Shown: positions 22,705 to 31,179 of the stretch, piece after piece
Numbering within the stretch: position 1 is the first letter of the stretch
Layout of the letters: each line of letters begins with the position of its first letter
From: GCA-2731375 sp964344935
GTDB taxonomy: Bacteria; Pseudomonadota; Alphaproteobacteria; GCA-2731375
Direction of reading: 5' to 3'
DNA: 64,000 nt
Assembly (NCBI GenBank): GCA_964344935.1
Contig: CAYFPL010000003.1
Span: 372,001-436,000, forward strand
Notes under the pieces: model-generated
The model's database searches: none
The model's input: only the letters and a program-made list of their open reading frames with translations
Told to the model about the DNA's origin: nothing
Position numbers and translations under genes: made by a program

Positions 22705-23766
22705 TTATGGTTTCTCAGGATAGGGGAAAATCAGATTTCGGTCCACGCGGGCCCAGACGGGGCCGTGGCCGGCGACATCAAAGGCACCGGGAATGCGGGC
22801 CTGGAATTCCTGGCCGGCGTTCAGACCATCGCGCACGCGGATGCGGACGATGGAACTGTCGCCCAGCAAATGGGCCTCGACCACATCGACGGGAATGGCC
22901 CCATCCCCGCCGCCGCTGTTGGAGAGGATCATCCCTTCGGGCCGGATCAGGACCCGTGCGGCGCAACCCTCGCCCAGGCCCCGGACCGGCAGGTCCCCGA
23001 ACGATGTCTTCAAACAGCCGCCTGCGATCGCGCCCTTGATCATGTTCATGGGCCCGAACAGGCGCGCGACATACTCCTCCGCCGGATTGTAATAGATCTC
23101 TTCCGGCGGGCCCGATTGCAATATTTGGCCGTTTTCCCCCATCACTTTCAGCCGGTCCGCCATGAACATGGCTTCGCGCGGGTCGTGGGTGACCATCAGG
23201 GTGGCGACGTTGGTCTGCTTCAGGACCGAGAGGGTCTGCTGGCGCACCCGGGCCCGCATGTTGGTATCCAGGCCGGCAAACGGCTCGTCGAGCAATACCA
23301 GGCGCGGTTTCGGCGCCAGGGCCCGGGCCAGGGCAACGCGCTGCTGCTGGCCGCCGGAGAGCAGGTGAGGGTGCTTATCGGCATGATGGCTCATGCCGAC
23401 CTGTTCCAGCATTTCCCCGGCTCGTGCCTTGGCCGCGGCGGGGTCCTGGCGGAACAGCCCGAAGGTGACGTTCTCGAACACGGTCAGATGAGGGAACAGG
23501 GCATAGTCCTGGAACATGAAGCCGATCTGTCGCTCTTCGGGCGGCAGTTGCGAATCAGGGGCCGCGACCACGGTCTCGTCGATGGTAACGCTGCCCGCTT
23601 GCAGAACTTCCAAGCCGGCGGCGATACGCAGCAACGTCGTCTTGCCGCAGCCCGAGGGTCCCAGCAGGCAGACCAGTTCTCCCGCCGGCACGGTGAGGGA
23701 GATGTTGCGCAGAACCTGGACAGCGCCATAGGCGTGATGCACCCCCACCATGTGCAAGCCTTTCAT
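22705..23766 (-). CDS. fbpC: Iron(III) ABC transporter, ATP-binding protein
   Basis: ATPase of the ferric uptake system, 353 residues. Walker A is GPSGCGKTTLLR, the ABC signature is LLSGGQQQRVALARAL, Walker B is LVLLDEPFAGLD, and the switch histidine is in MVTHDPREA. The C-terminal third is the TOBE-type regulatory domain (RVLIRPEGMILSN) seen in FbpC/PotA proteins. It starts four bases after fbpB ends. Order fbpA-fbpB-fbpC plus the Fur box upstream of fbpA supports iron as substrate. Confidence 0.92.
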   Translation of the reverse strand: MKGLHMVGVHHAYGAVQVLRNISLTVPAGELVCLLGPSGCGKTTLLRIAAGLEVLQAGSVTIDETVVAAPDSQLPPEERQIGFMFQDYALFPHLTVFENVTFGLFRQDPAAAKARAGEMLEQVGMSHHADKHPHLLSGGQQQRVALARALAPKPRLVLLDEPFAGLDTNMRARVRQQTLSVLKQTNVATLMVTHDPREAMFMADRLKVMGENGQILQSGPPEEIYYNPAEEYVARLFGPMNMIKGAIAGGCLKTSFGDLPVRGLGEGCAARVLIRPEGMILSNSGGGDGAIPVDVVEAHLLGDSSIVRIRVRDGLNAGQEFQARIPGAFDVAGHGPVWARVDRNLIFPYPEKP

Positions 23767-23770
23767 CGCC

Positions 23771-25474
23771 CTATTCCCCCCGCCTGCCGCCCTGGCCCGG
23801 GCGCGACTTGGCGATGGTCAGGGACAAAAGGATCACCGGCAGGACGCCGACGCCGACGATGGAAAGCGCCGCCAGGGCTGCCTCTCCCAGCTGCTCGTCA
23901 GAGGCGTATTGATGCACGAATGTGGCCAGGGTCTGGAAATTGAAGGGGCGAAGGATCACCGTCATGGGCAATTCCTTCATACAGTCCACGAACACCAACA
24001 ACACGGCGGTGAGTACACTGCCCCGGATCAGGGGCAGGTGCACATAACGCATGGTTGCCAAGGCGCCGCGGCCGAGGCTGCGGGAAGCGCCATCCATTGA
24101 CGGGGTGATCTTGCCCAACGAGGCCTCCACCGTTCCAAGGGACAGGGCCAGGAAGCGCACCAAATATCCGAATGTCACGGCGGCGATGGTGCCCGAAAAG
24201 ATCAATCCCGTGGATAGCCCGAAATTCTCACGTGAAAAGGCGTCGATGCTGTTGTCCAGGCCGCCCAGGACCACCAACACGCCCACCGCCAATACGGCAC
24301 CGGGCACCGCATAGCCCATGGCGGCGATCCGGTTCGCGACCGCCAGGAGACGGCCGCCATTGATGCGTGCGCCATAGGTCATGACGATGGCGATGACCAC
24401 GGCAATGGCACCGGCCAGGACCGACAGGCGCACGCTGTTGGCCGCATGGCCAAGGATTTCCCAGGTCAATTCGCTGTCGAAATGACGATGGGCATAGTTC
24501 AGCAAAACCAAAGTCGGCAACACGAAGCCCAGCAGGATCGGCATCAGACAGGCAATCGTGGCCAGAGCGCCGCGCCCGCCGGGCAGCGGAAAGCCGGGCA
24601 GGGCTTGCATCTTGGTGGATGTGTTGTGGAAACGCTGCTTGCGCCGGGCATAGCGTTCGCCCACGACCAGGACGGCCACGAACAGCAGCATCACGGAGGC
24701 CAATTGCGCCGCGCCGGATATGTTGTTCATGTTCATCCAGACATCGAAGATGCCCAGGGAGAACGAATTGACGGCGAAGAAATCCACGGTGCCGTAATCA
24801 TTCAGGGTTTCCATCAGGACCAGGTACAGACCGATGATGATGGCGGGGCGGGCCAGCGGCAGCGCGACGGTGAGGAAACTGCGCCACGGTCCCCGGCCGA
24901 GGGTGCGGCTGGCTTCGAACACACCCACGGATTGTTCCAGGAAAGCGGCGCGGGAGAGCAGATAGACATAAGGATAGAGCACCAGGGTCATCATCGCGAT
25001 GGCGCCGCCCAGGGAGCGGATCTCGGGGAACCAATAGTCCCGCTTGCTGCTCCAGCCGAACATCTCGCGCAAGGCGCCTTGGACCGGCCCGGCGAACTCC
25101 AGGATGTCGGTATACACATAGGCGATGATATAAGCCGGCATGGCCATGGGCAGCAGCATGCCCCATTCAAACAGACGGCGGCCGGGAAAACGGCACATGG
25201 TAACCAGCCAGGCCGAGCCCACGCCGATGACAAGGGTGCCGACACCGACGCCGACCATGAGTATCAACGTGGTCGTGATATAGCCGCCGAGCACGGTAGA
25301 GACCAGATGCGGCCAGATATTGTCGCCCGGCGTCAGGGCCAGGTAGACAACGGCCAGCACCGGCACCGTGGCCAGGCCGGTGAAACCAAGAGTGGCGGCG
25401 GCCCAGCCATCAAGGCGCCCCCAAGGCAGCCGCCTTGAACGCGGGGTGTCAATGGAAATCGTTTCCTGGCTCAC
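23771..25474 (-). CDS. fbpB: Iron(III) ABC transporter, permease
   Basis: Fused double permease of 567 residues with twelve or so membrane helices and two EAA-type cytoplasmic loops (EASRTLGRGPWRSFLTVALP, and DGASRSLGRGALATMRYVHL in the second half). GTG 25474 was chosen: the only upstream alternative, ATG 25567, would place a strong RNA hairpin (25527-25557) inside the coding region and add a low-homology segment. It imports ferric iron delivered by FbpA, powered by FbpC. Confidence 0.88.
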   Translation of the reverse strand: MSQETISIDTPRSRRLPWGRLDGWAAATLGFTGLATVPVLAVVYLALTPGDNIWPHLVSTVLGGYITTTLILMVGVGVGTLVIGVGSAWLVTMCRFPGRRLFEWGMLLPMAMPAYIIAYVYTDILEFAGPVQGALREMFGWSSKRDYWFPEIRSLGGAIAMMTLVLYPYVYLLSRAAFLEQSVGVFEASRTLGRGPWRSFLTVALPLARPAIIIGLYLVLMETLNDYGTVDFFAVNSFSLGIFDVWMNMNNISGAAQLASVMLLFVAVLVVGERYARRKQRFHNTSTKMQALPGFPLPGGRGALATIACLMPILLGFVLPTLVLLNYAHRHFDSELTWEILGHAANSVRLSVLAGAIAVVIAIVMTYGARINGGRLLAVANRIAAMGYAVPGAVLAVGVLVVLGGLDNSIDAFSRENFGLSTGLIFSGTIAAVTFGYLVRFLALSLGTVEASLGKITPSMDGASRSLGRGALATMRYVHLPLIRGSVLTAVLLVFVDCMKELPMTVILRPFNFQTLATFVHQYASDEQLGEAALAALSIVGVGVLPVILLSLTIAKSRPGQGGRRGE

Positions 25475-25521
25475 GGATCCGCCGTACCTAACCGCTTTCC
25501 CCTGGTCCTGTTCCCGGGACA

Positions 25522-25557
25522 GGGAAAGGCTGGCCGGCGTTTGCCGCCGACCAGCCT
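25522..25557 (-). terminator. Intercistronic hairpin between fbpA and fbpB
   Basis: On the minus strand AGGCTGGTCGGCG and CGCCGGCCAGCCT form a 13-bp stem (one wobble pair) around a GCAAA loop, followed by three T's only. It lies 42 bases after the fbpA stop. Such hairpins partly stop transcription or protect upstream RNA, so more binding protein than permease is made. Confidence 0.72.
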
Positions 25558-25598
25558 CTGCCTTCATGATATCGCCGGCCCATTATGGGGCGGATCGC

Positions 25599-26648
25599 CT
25601 AGTTGTTAAAGGAGACTTGGTCCACCAACTTGCTGGCGATGACGCGCTGGCTGGCGATGGTGGAAAGAAAGGACTCGTCCGCCTTGAATGTGCCCCAAGA
25701 GGCGACCATGGGATGCAGCGCCACGCCCGGTTTGACCGGGTATTCGAAGTTTCTTTCGGCATAGATCTTCTGCGCCGCATCGCCGCTCAGAAATTCGATC
25801 AGCCTGATCGCATTGGCCTTGTTCTTGGCGGCCTGGGTAACGGCGGCGCCCGAGATATTTACATGCGTGCCGCGGCCGTTCTGATTGGGGAAGATGATGT
25901 TCACCGCCTGGGCCCATTCCTTTTGTTCCGGGTCCTTCTCGTTGCTGGCCATCTTGCCCATGTAATAAGTATTGCCCACGGCGACGTCGCATTCGCCTTC
26001 ATAGACCGCCTTGACCTGGGCCCGGTCGTTGCCTTGGGGCTTGCGCGCCAGATTTGCTTTCAGGCCCTTGGCCCAGGCGGCCGCGCCCTCTGCTCCCTTG
26101 GCCACCACGATCGAGGCGAGAAGGGAGACGTTGTAGACGTGTTTGCCTGAACGGATGCAGACCCGGCCCTTCATCTTGGGATCTGCCAAGTCCTCGTATG
26201 TGGTCACTTCGCCAGGCTTTACTCTCGTCTTGGAGGCATAAATCACCCGCGCCCGCATCGTCAGGCCGAACCAGTTGCCGTCGGGATGGCGGTATTGCGC
26301 CGGGATATTGGCAGACAGAGTTGGAGAGGTGACGGGTTGCAGCAGACCGGCCTTGTCATGGTTGTGCAAATTGCCGATATCGGTGGCCAGGATCAGGTCG
26401 GCAGGGCTGTTGCGGCCCTCGGACTTCAGGCGCTCCAGCATGCCCTTCTTCAGGTACACCATGTTGACCTTGATGCCGGTCTCCTTGGTGAAGGCCTCCA
26501 GCAGCGGCTTCATGAGAAACGGCTGGCGCGATGAATAGAGATTAACTTCGTCAGCGCGGGCGGATGTGGATGCGGCGTTCGCCCCTGCCAATAGGGCGGC
26601 GCTCAAGATGGTGATGCCGGTCAGGTTACGGATACGCGTCACGGTCAT
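25599..26648 (-). CDS. fbpA: Iron(III) ABC transporter, periplasmic binding protein
   Basis: Substrate-binding protein of 349 residues with a Sec signal (ITILSAALLAGANAASTSARA). The mature start VNLYSSRQPFLMKPLLEAF is the FutA/FbpA family signature, and the tyrosine pair in GNTYYMGKM matches the ferric-ion ligands. It captures Fe3+ in the periplasm for FbpBC. Expression is expected to be under Fur because a good Fur box lies 69-87 bases upstream. Confidence 0.93.
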   Translation of the reverse strand: MTVTRIRNLTGITILSAALLAGANAASTSARADEVNLYSSRQPFLMKPLLEAFTKETGIKVNMVYLKKGMLERLKSEGRNSPADLILATDIGNLHNHDKAGLLQPVTSPTLSANIPAQYRHPDGNWFGLTMRARVIYASKTRVKPGEVTTYEDLADPKMKGRVCIRSGKHVYNVSLLASIVVAKGAEGAAAWAKGLKANLARKPQGNDRAQVKAVYEGECDVAVGNTYYMGKMASNEKDPEQKEWAQAVNIIFPNQNGRGTHVNISGAAVTQAAKNKANAIRLIEFLSGDAAQKIYAERNFEYPVKPGVALHPMVASWGTFKADESFLSTIASQRVIASKLVDQVSFNN

Positions 26649-26716
26649 TTACTCCTGTATGTCCTCATTTTCTCCCGGTCGGCATGCCATTTCGATGTGC
26701 CGGCCGTCTAGTTGCA

Positions 26717-26735
26717 AATGAGAATGATTATCAAT
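26717..26735 (-). promoter_or_regulatory. Fur box upstream of fbpA
   Basis: AATGAGAATGATTATCAAT matches the 19-base Fur consensus (GATAATGATAATCATTATC) at most positions, in AT-rich DNA ahead of fbpA. When Fe2+ is plentiful, Fur (or a homologue) bound here would shut the iron-uptake operon, including the hemerythrin gene at its end. Confidence 0.8.
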
Positions 26736-26926
26736 AACAACATAAAACATATAACCAGCCGTATTTGTTGGGTCAATGACATAGATCAAATGGCCCCGGC
26801 AATTTTCGCGAGTTCTCCAGGAAACCTACAGCTCTTCGTTAGGCGAGCGATGGGCTCGATACCCATTTCAGTTGCATCACAGGGTGGCCAATGGCGGCCA
26901 TCCGCTATTCCGACAAGGAGACAACA

Positions 26927-27040
26927 ATGTTGAAAAAATGTGTGATCGAACGGGATATTGTCGGCGTCGACTTGCCGTCGATTGGCGTTGCCGCAACTAC
27001 GGTTCGCTTCAAACGCTATCCTTGGCATCGAACAGTTTGA
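26927..27040 (+). pseudogene. Remnant of a small DUF4242-like gene
   Basis: AAGGAG before ATG 26927 starts a frame of 37 codons, MLKKCVIERDIVGVDLPSIG then an unrelated tail. The first 20 residues look like the start of DUF4242-type proteins (MKKFVIERDIPG-like), which normally run about 90 residues. The rest is gone and the frame runs into the end of the convergent dehydrogenase gene. It reads as the surviving front end of a deleted gene. Confidence 0.4.
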
Positions 27041-27902
27041 GAACCGCGATACCGTCCAATTCGCCATGGCCTTTGGAATTCAGGATCCGGTACAAGCTGG
27101 CGGTCTGGCTGGACATGGGCGTGGGCACGGCCAATTCCTTGGCCAGGTCATGCAGCATATCCAGATCCTTCAGGATTTGCCGGGCGAAGCCGGCGGGGGC
27201 GAAGTCCCGGGCCACCATGCGCGGGTACATGGACGCCAGCATATTGCTGCCAGCGTGACCGGCGCCCAGGGCTTCCGGGATTTTGGCAGCATCAATACCG
27301 CCCGCTTCCGCCAGGGCCAGGGCCTCGGCCAAAACCGCATAATTGTTCAGGACCAGGATCTGGTTGATCATCTTGGTCACCTGACCCGCGCCCACATCAC
27401 CCATGTGGGTGAACTGGGCCGCTAAATTGGCCATCACCGGCTGGGCGCGGGCAATATCGTCGCCGCTGCCCCCCGCCATGATGGCGAGCGTCCCGGCCGC
27501 CGCCGCCGGTGGGCCGCCGGAGACAGGGGCATCGACCCAGCCCATGCCGGTCTTCTCGCGCAGTTCGGCCGCCATTTCCTTCGTGGCCCCGACGATGGAT
27601 GTGGAATGATCCACCAGCAGCTTGTCGGCGGACCCGGCCTCGACCACGCCATCCGGGCCGAACACGGCGGCGCGCACTGCATCCGTCGATGTCACACACA
27701 AAAGGACGACGTCCGCGGCTTCGGTCAGTTCCTTCGCTGATGCGGCGGGCTTGACGCCGTGGCCCGCCGCCGTTTCGATTTTCTCCGCCGCCAGGTCATA
27801 GCCGGCGACATCGTAGCCAACCTCGCACAGGCGCCGGGTAAAAGCCTGGCCCATGAGGCCGAGACCAATGAAGCCAATTCTCGGTTTCTCGTCGTTGCTC
27901 AC
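27009..27902 (-). CDS. 3-hydroxyisobutyrate dehydrogenase-family oxidoreductase
   Basis: NAD(P)-dependent beta-hydroxyacid dehydrogenase of 297 residues. It has the dinucleotide motif IGFIGLGLMGQAF, the substrate-binding DAPVSGGPPAAAAGTLAIMA and the catalytic lysine in GQVTKMINQ. GTG 27902 overlaps the stop of the PdxA-like gene (GTGA), so the two are coupled. LtnD of threonate catabolism belongs to this family, and with a PdxA2-like partner beside it that role is possible but not proven. Confidence 0.85.
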   Translation of the reverse strand: MSNDEKPRIGFIGLGLMGQAFTRRLCEVGYDVAGYDLAAEKIETAAGHGVKPAASAKELTEAADVVLLCVTSTDAVRAAVFGPDGVVEAGSADKLLVDHSTSIVGATKEMAAELREKTGMGWVDAPVSGGPPAAAAGTLAIMAGGSGDDIARAQPVMANLAAQFTHMGDVGAGQVTKMINQILVLNNYAVLAEALALAEAGGIDAAKIPEALGAGHAGSNMLASMYPRMVARDFAPAGFARQILKDLDMLHDLAKELAVPTPMSSQTASLYRILNSKGHGELDGIAVLKLFDAKDSV

Positions 27903-28837
27903 GCCGCTCTCCCTTTCGCCATATCCACGCACAGCCGCAGGGCGTTCTTCAAGGCATCCGGCGTCGCCTTGTCCTGACCAACGATGTCATAGGCGGTGCC
28001 ATGGCCGCAGGTGGTCACCGGGATGGGCAGACCGCCCAGCACCGTCACGCCACGGCCGAACCCCAGCAGCTTCATGGCGATCTGGCCCTGATCATGATAC
28101 ATGGTGACCACGCAGTCGAATTCCCCTCTTTGTGCCCGCACGAACACGGTGTCGGATGGAAACGGCCCTTCCACCGCCATGCCCCCTGCCTGTGCCGAAC
28201 GCACGGCCGGTTCGATGATGTCTATCTCCTCCCGCCCGAAATTGCCGCCATCGCCGGCGTGGGGGTTCAGTGCGGCGACACCGATCCGCGGCGTGGCGTA
28301 TCCGGCCCCGGCAAGGGTTTCGTGGGCGAAACGGATGGCGCCGCCGACGCTGTCTTGATCGATAGCGCCCGCCACCTGGGAAAGGGGTACGTGGGAGGTG
28401 ACCCTTGTGGTCCAAAGGCCGTCCAGGACGTTCAGTTCGCCGAATTCGCCATCGAAGGCCAATTCCTGGGCCAGAAACCGCATTTCGTCTTCTTGGCGCA
28501 GGCCGCCAAGATGCATGGCTTCCTTGTTCAGGGGCGCGAACACCAGGCCCTGGGCCTCGCCGGCAGCCACCCGCCTGGCCCCTTCCGCCAAGCCGGCCAG
28601 CACCTCCCGGCCCGCGGCCGCCGTAGCCCGACCCGGTTCCAACGGGGCATCCGCCTCCGGCGTGAATTCAGTGATTGCCTGATCAGCGGGGCCCGAGCCT
28701 GCGGCCAGAACCCTGGGATCGCCCATAAGTTCGATGTCCGCCAGTTCCCGGCATTCGGGGTCCGCCAACAGTTTGACAGCGATTTCCGGGCCGATGCCAT
28801 TGCGGTCGCCCAGCAGCAGAATGATTTTCGGTTTCAC
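27899..28837 (-). CDS. PdxA-family dehydrogenase, PdxA2-like
   Basis: The 312-residue protein resembles 4-hydroxythreonine-4-phosphate dehydrogenase. It keeps the family metal and substrate motifs LGDRNGIGPE, TSHVPLSQV, NPHAGDGG and MYHDQGQIAMK, and ends GHGTAYDIVGQ. Context with a beta-hydroxyacid dehydrogenase and a HAD phosphatase points to the PdxA2 branch, which oxidises phosphorylated four-carbon acids, rather than vitamin B6 synthesis; this is inference. It starts at GTG 28837, four bases inside the end of the HAD gene. Confidence 0.82.
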   Translation of the reverse strand: MKPKIILLLGDRNGIGPEIAVKLLADPECRELADIELMGDPRVLAAGSGPADQAITEFTPEADAPLEPGRATAAAGREVLAGLAEGARRVAAGEAQGLVFAPLNKEAMHLGGLRQEDEMRFLAQELAFDGEFGELNVLDGLWTTRVTSHVPLSQVAGAIDQDSVGGAIRFAHETLAGAGYATPRIGVAALNPHAGDGGNFGREEIDIIEPAVRSAQAGGMAVEGPFPSDTVFVRAQRGEFDCVVTMYHDQGQIAMKLLGFGRGVTVLGGLPIPVTTCGHGTAYDIVGQDKATPDALKNALRLCVDMAKGRAA

Positions 28838-29448
28838 GGCAGCAAGCCTCGTTCCGTCATGTGCGCCCTTAGGGCCGGAGCGGACTGGAACTGAACCGCC
28901 TGAAATCCCTGGGCCTGGGCACTTTCCACGTTATTCGCCATATCGTCGATGAATAGACAGCGTTCCGGGCTGAGGCCGTGGCGTTCGCAGGCGATCTCGA
29001 AGATGCCGGGGTCGGGCTTCGCCACACCTTCCAAGCCGGAGACAATGACGCCGTCGAACCAGTCCAGGAAGTCGAAGCGGTCGGTGGCATGGTGCCAGGT
29101 TTCCGCCGCCCAGTTCGAGATCACGTATAGGGGCGTTTTCTTCGCCTTCAGCTCCTGAACGATCTCCAGGCTGTCGTCCATGGGCCCGTTGATGGTCTCT
29201 GACCAGCGATGCCAATAGGCTTCGATCAGCGGGCTATGATGGGGCATGCGGGCGGAAAGCTCTTCCACGCCCTGGCGGAAACCCTTGTCCGCATCGACGC
29301 CGCGCAGCCAGTTGAACAGATCGATCTCCTGCAGAAACGCTGCGATCTCCTCGTCAGTGTCGAAGAAATTGCGATACAGGTGATAAGGGCTCCAGTCGAT
29401 CAGGACGCCGCCCAGATCGAAGATGACCGTGTCTATATCCGCGGCCAC
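28834..29448 (-). CDS. HAD-superfamily hydrolase
   Basis: Haloacid-dehalogenase-fold phosphatase of 204 residues. Motif I is VIFDLGGVLIDW, with Gly where most HAD phosphatases have the second Asp, as in the YihX group. Motif II is VISNWAAE, motif III has the Lys in GVAKPDPGIFE and motif IV is LFIDDMANNVESA. GTG 29448 shares one base with the stop of the upstream gene. Substrate unknown; sugar phosphates are typical. Confidence 0.86.
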   Translation of the reverse strand: MAADIDTVIFDLGGVLIDWSPYHLYRNFFDTDEEIAAFLQEIDLFNWLRGVDADKGFRQGVEELSARMPHHSPLIEAYWHRWSETINGPMDDSLEIVQELKAKKTPLYVISNWAAETWHHATDRFDFLDWFDGVIVSGLEGVAKPDPGIFEIACERHGLSPERCLFIDDMANNVESAQAQGFQAVQFQSAPALRAHMTERGLLP

Positions 29449-29987
29449 TAATTGGCCACCTTGATCAGCCGGCCGCTGGCCTGGCGCACCTGTTCCCCAT
29501 CCACGTTCCTGACGAACTCCAAGACCATGCCGGTGCCGGACAGGGTGCGCCTGTAGATCTGGGTCTCGTGGCGGCCGTCGCCGTAGATCTGCATGGTGAC
29601 AATGTGCAGGGAACGGTCCTTGATATAGGCCCAGGCGTAGGGCGATGTGCTCGTCAAAGGGTCGCCGTTGCCCGATCCTCGCCACACGCCGGTGCGAACG
29701 GGCGCGAAGTTCATGGTGGTGCTCTTCAGCTTGGCGCGGGGATTGTTCGGATCGCCCTTCTGCCGCTGTACCGTGTTCCAAACGATGTTGAAACCGCCGT
29801 TCCCTTCCGCCCGCACGGTGACGTCGATATCCCGGCTGGTCAGCTGGAAGTTCTCGCTGATGGCGCTTTCAGAAACCGCATTGCCTTGCCAAACGCCTTG
29901 AAAGGCCGCAATCGCCAGATCAGCGGCGAAGGCGCCGCCCGGCCAAAGCAGCAGGAACAGGCACAGGCAGTACAGGGCGCGGGGCAT
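29448..29987 (-). CDS. Secreted hypothetical protein
   Basis: I do not recognise the family. The 179-residue protein has a Sec signal (ALYCLCLFLLLWPGGAFAAD) and a mature part predicted to be mostly beta strands, with VWQGNAVSE, DVTVRAEGNGGFNIVW and GVWRGSGNGDPLTS. GGGAG before ATG 29987 favours that start over one seven codons earlier. It is between trmL and the HAD gene on the same strand with close spacing. Likely periplasmic. Confidence 0.68.
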   Translation of the reverse strand: MPRALYCLCLFLLLWPGGAFAADLAIAAFQGVWQGNAVSESAISENFQLTSRDIDVTVRAEGNGGFNIVWNTVQRQKGDPNNPRAKLKSTTMNFAPVRTGVWRGSGNGDPLTSTSPYAWAYIKDRSLHIVTMQIYGDGRHETQIYRRTLSGTGMVLEFVRNVDGEQVRQASGRLIKVAN

Positions 29988-30011
29988 CGGCAAATCTCCC
30001 AGGTTCAAACT

Positions 30012-30479
30012 CTATTCCGCATGGGCCGTAGCAAAGCCACTCGTCTGGCGCAAGGCCTCGCCCAGTATCATCGCCCCGGCGACAGCGATATTCAATGACC
30101 GCGCACCCGGCGCCATGGGTATGAAAAGGCGCGCATCGGCCCGATCGTGCACCGTATCCGGAACGCCGGCCTGTTCCCGGCCCAGAAGGATGACGTCATC
30201 GGGCTGAAAGGTAAATCCGGCATAGGGCTCATTGCCCTTGGTGGTGGCGAGAAGCAGTCTCCCCTGCAATTGAGGCAGGAAAGCCTCCCACGAATCGTGT
30301 CGGTATACTTCCGCCCCTTCCGCGTAGTCCATCGCTGCCCGGCGTAGTTGTTTGTCCGTGAAGGTGAAACCACAGGGTTCGATGATGTCCAACGGCACCG
30401 CAAGGCAGGCGCAGAGCCGGATCAAGGTGCCGGTGTTTTGCGGAATATCGGGCTGATAAAGGGCCAGGTGCATATGCAA
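30012..30479 (-). CDS. trmL: tRNA (cytidine/uridine-2'-O)-methyltransferase TrmL
   Basis: SPOUT-class enzyme that 2'-O-methylates the wobble base of certain leucine tRNAs. The 155-residue protein has LALYQPDIPQNTGTLIRLCA, the DYAEGAEV segment, LLGREQAGVPD and the knot motif PMAPGARSLNIAVAGAMIL. Length and motifs are those of TrmL. Two ATG codons lie two residues apart at the start. It is divergent from the cytochrome bc1 operon. Confidence 0.94.
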   Translation of the reverse strand: MHMHLALYQPDIPQNTGTLIRLCACLAVPLDIIEPCGFTFTDKQLRRAAMDYAEGAEVYRHDSWEAFLPQLQGRLLLATTKGNEPYAGFTFQPDDVILLGREQAGVPDTVHDRADARLFIPMAPGARSLNIAVAGAMILGEALRQTSGFATAHAE

Positions 30480-30642
30480 ACATGGCTTATTCCATTGCTA
30501 CTGGCCAGCCATTTGCAGCCATTTTGGGGTATGGCGATTAACCGCGCGGGAAAGGCCTGCCATGGCTGGACAAATGGCCACCGGCATGACAAATAGGGGC
30601 CTACCAATCTCCCTAAAGATTTCAGAAGAAGGTGATCGAACC

Positions 30643-31170
30643 ATGGCGGATAGCAAAGGCGGGGACGGACACGACCCTAGCCGCCGGGATTTCCTTTATG
30701 TCGCGGCGGGCGGCCTGGGCGCGGTTGGCGTCGCGGGCGCGGTCTGGCCGATGATCGATCAGATGAACCCCTCTCAGGACGTACTCGCCCTGTCCTCGAT
30801 CGAGGTGGATCTCTCGGGCATCGAAGAAGGACAATCCATTACCGTCAACTGGCGCGGCAAGCCGGTCTTCATCCGCCATCGTACCCAGGCGGAGATTGAT
30901 GAGGCGAAGGCCGTCTCGCTGGAGGAGTTGCCTGATCCCGAGGGCGATGATGTTCGGGCGGAAAAGCCGCAATGGCTGATTCTGGTTGGCGTCTGCACCC
31001 ACCTGGGCTGTGTGCCGTTGGGCCAGCAAGGGGAATATAACGGCTGGTTCTGTCCCTGCCATGGCTCCCACTACGACACCTCGGGTCGGATCCGGAAAGG
31101 CCCGGCGCCGACTAACCTGCCCGTGCCGTCCTATGTCTTCCTGGACGACAACAACATCAAGATCGGCTAG
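30643..31170 (+). CDS. petA: Cytochrome bc1 complex, Rieske iron-sulfur subunit
   Basis: Takes electrons from quinol and passes them to cytochrome c1. The 175-residue protein has a twin-arginine start (SRRDFLYVAAGGLGAVGVAG), the uncleaved membrane anchor, and the 2Fe-2S motifs CTHLGC and CPCHGSHYD. GAAGGTGATCG lies upstream of ATG 30643; a longer frame to 30562 has no family homology. First gene of petABC, with nine bases to petB. Confidence 0.96.
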   Translation: MADSKGGDGHDPSRRDFLYVAAGGLGAVGVAGAVWPMIDQMNPSQDVLALSSIEVDLSGIEEGQSITVNWRGKPVFIRHRTQAEIDEAKAVSLEELPDPEGDDVRAEKPQWLILVGVCTHLGCVPLGQQGEYNGWFCPCHGSHYDTSGRIRKGPAPTNLPVPSYVFLDDNNIKIG

Positions 31171-31179
31171 GGGGCAGGC

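Noticed and set aside
26712..26933. 73-codon plus-strand frame over the Fur box.
   Set aside because: It starts inside the regulatory site, has no ribosome site and an implausible sequence.
29449..29781. N-terminal extension of the HAD protein (111 codons).
   Set aside because: It is antisense-like, histidine/arginine-rich and overlaps the upstream secreted-protein gene on the same strand in another frame; GTG 29448 right at that gene's stop is the proper start.
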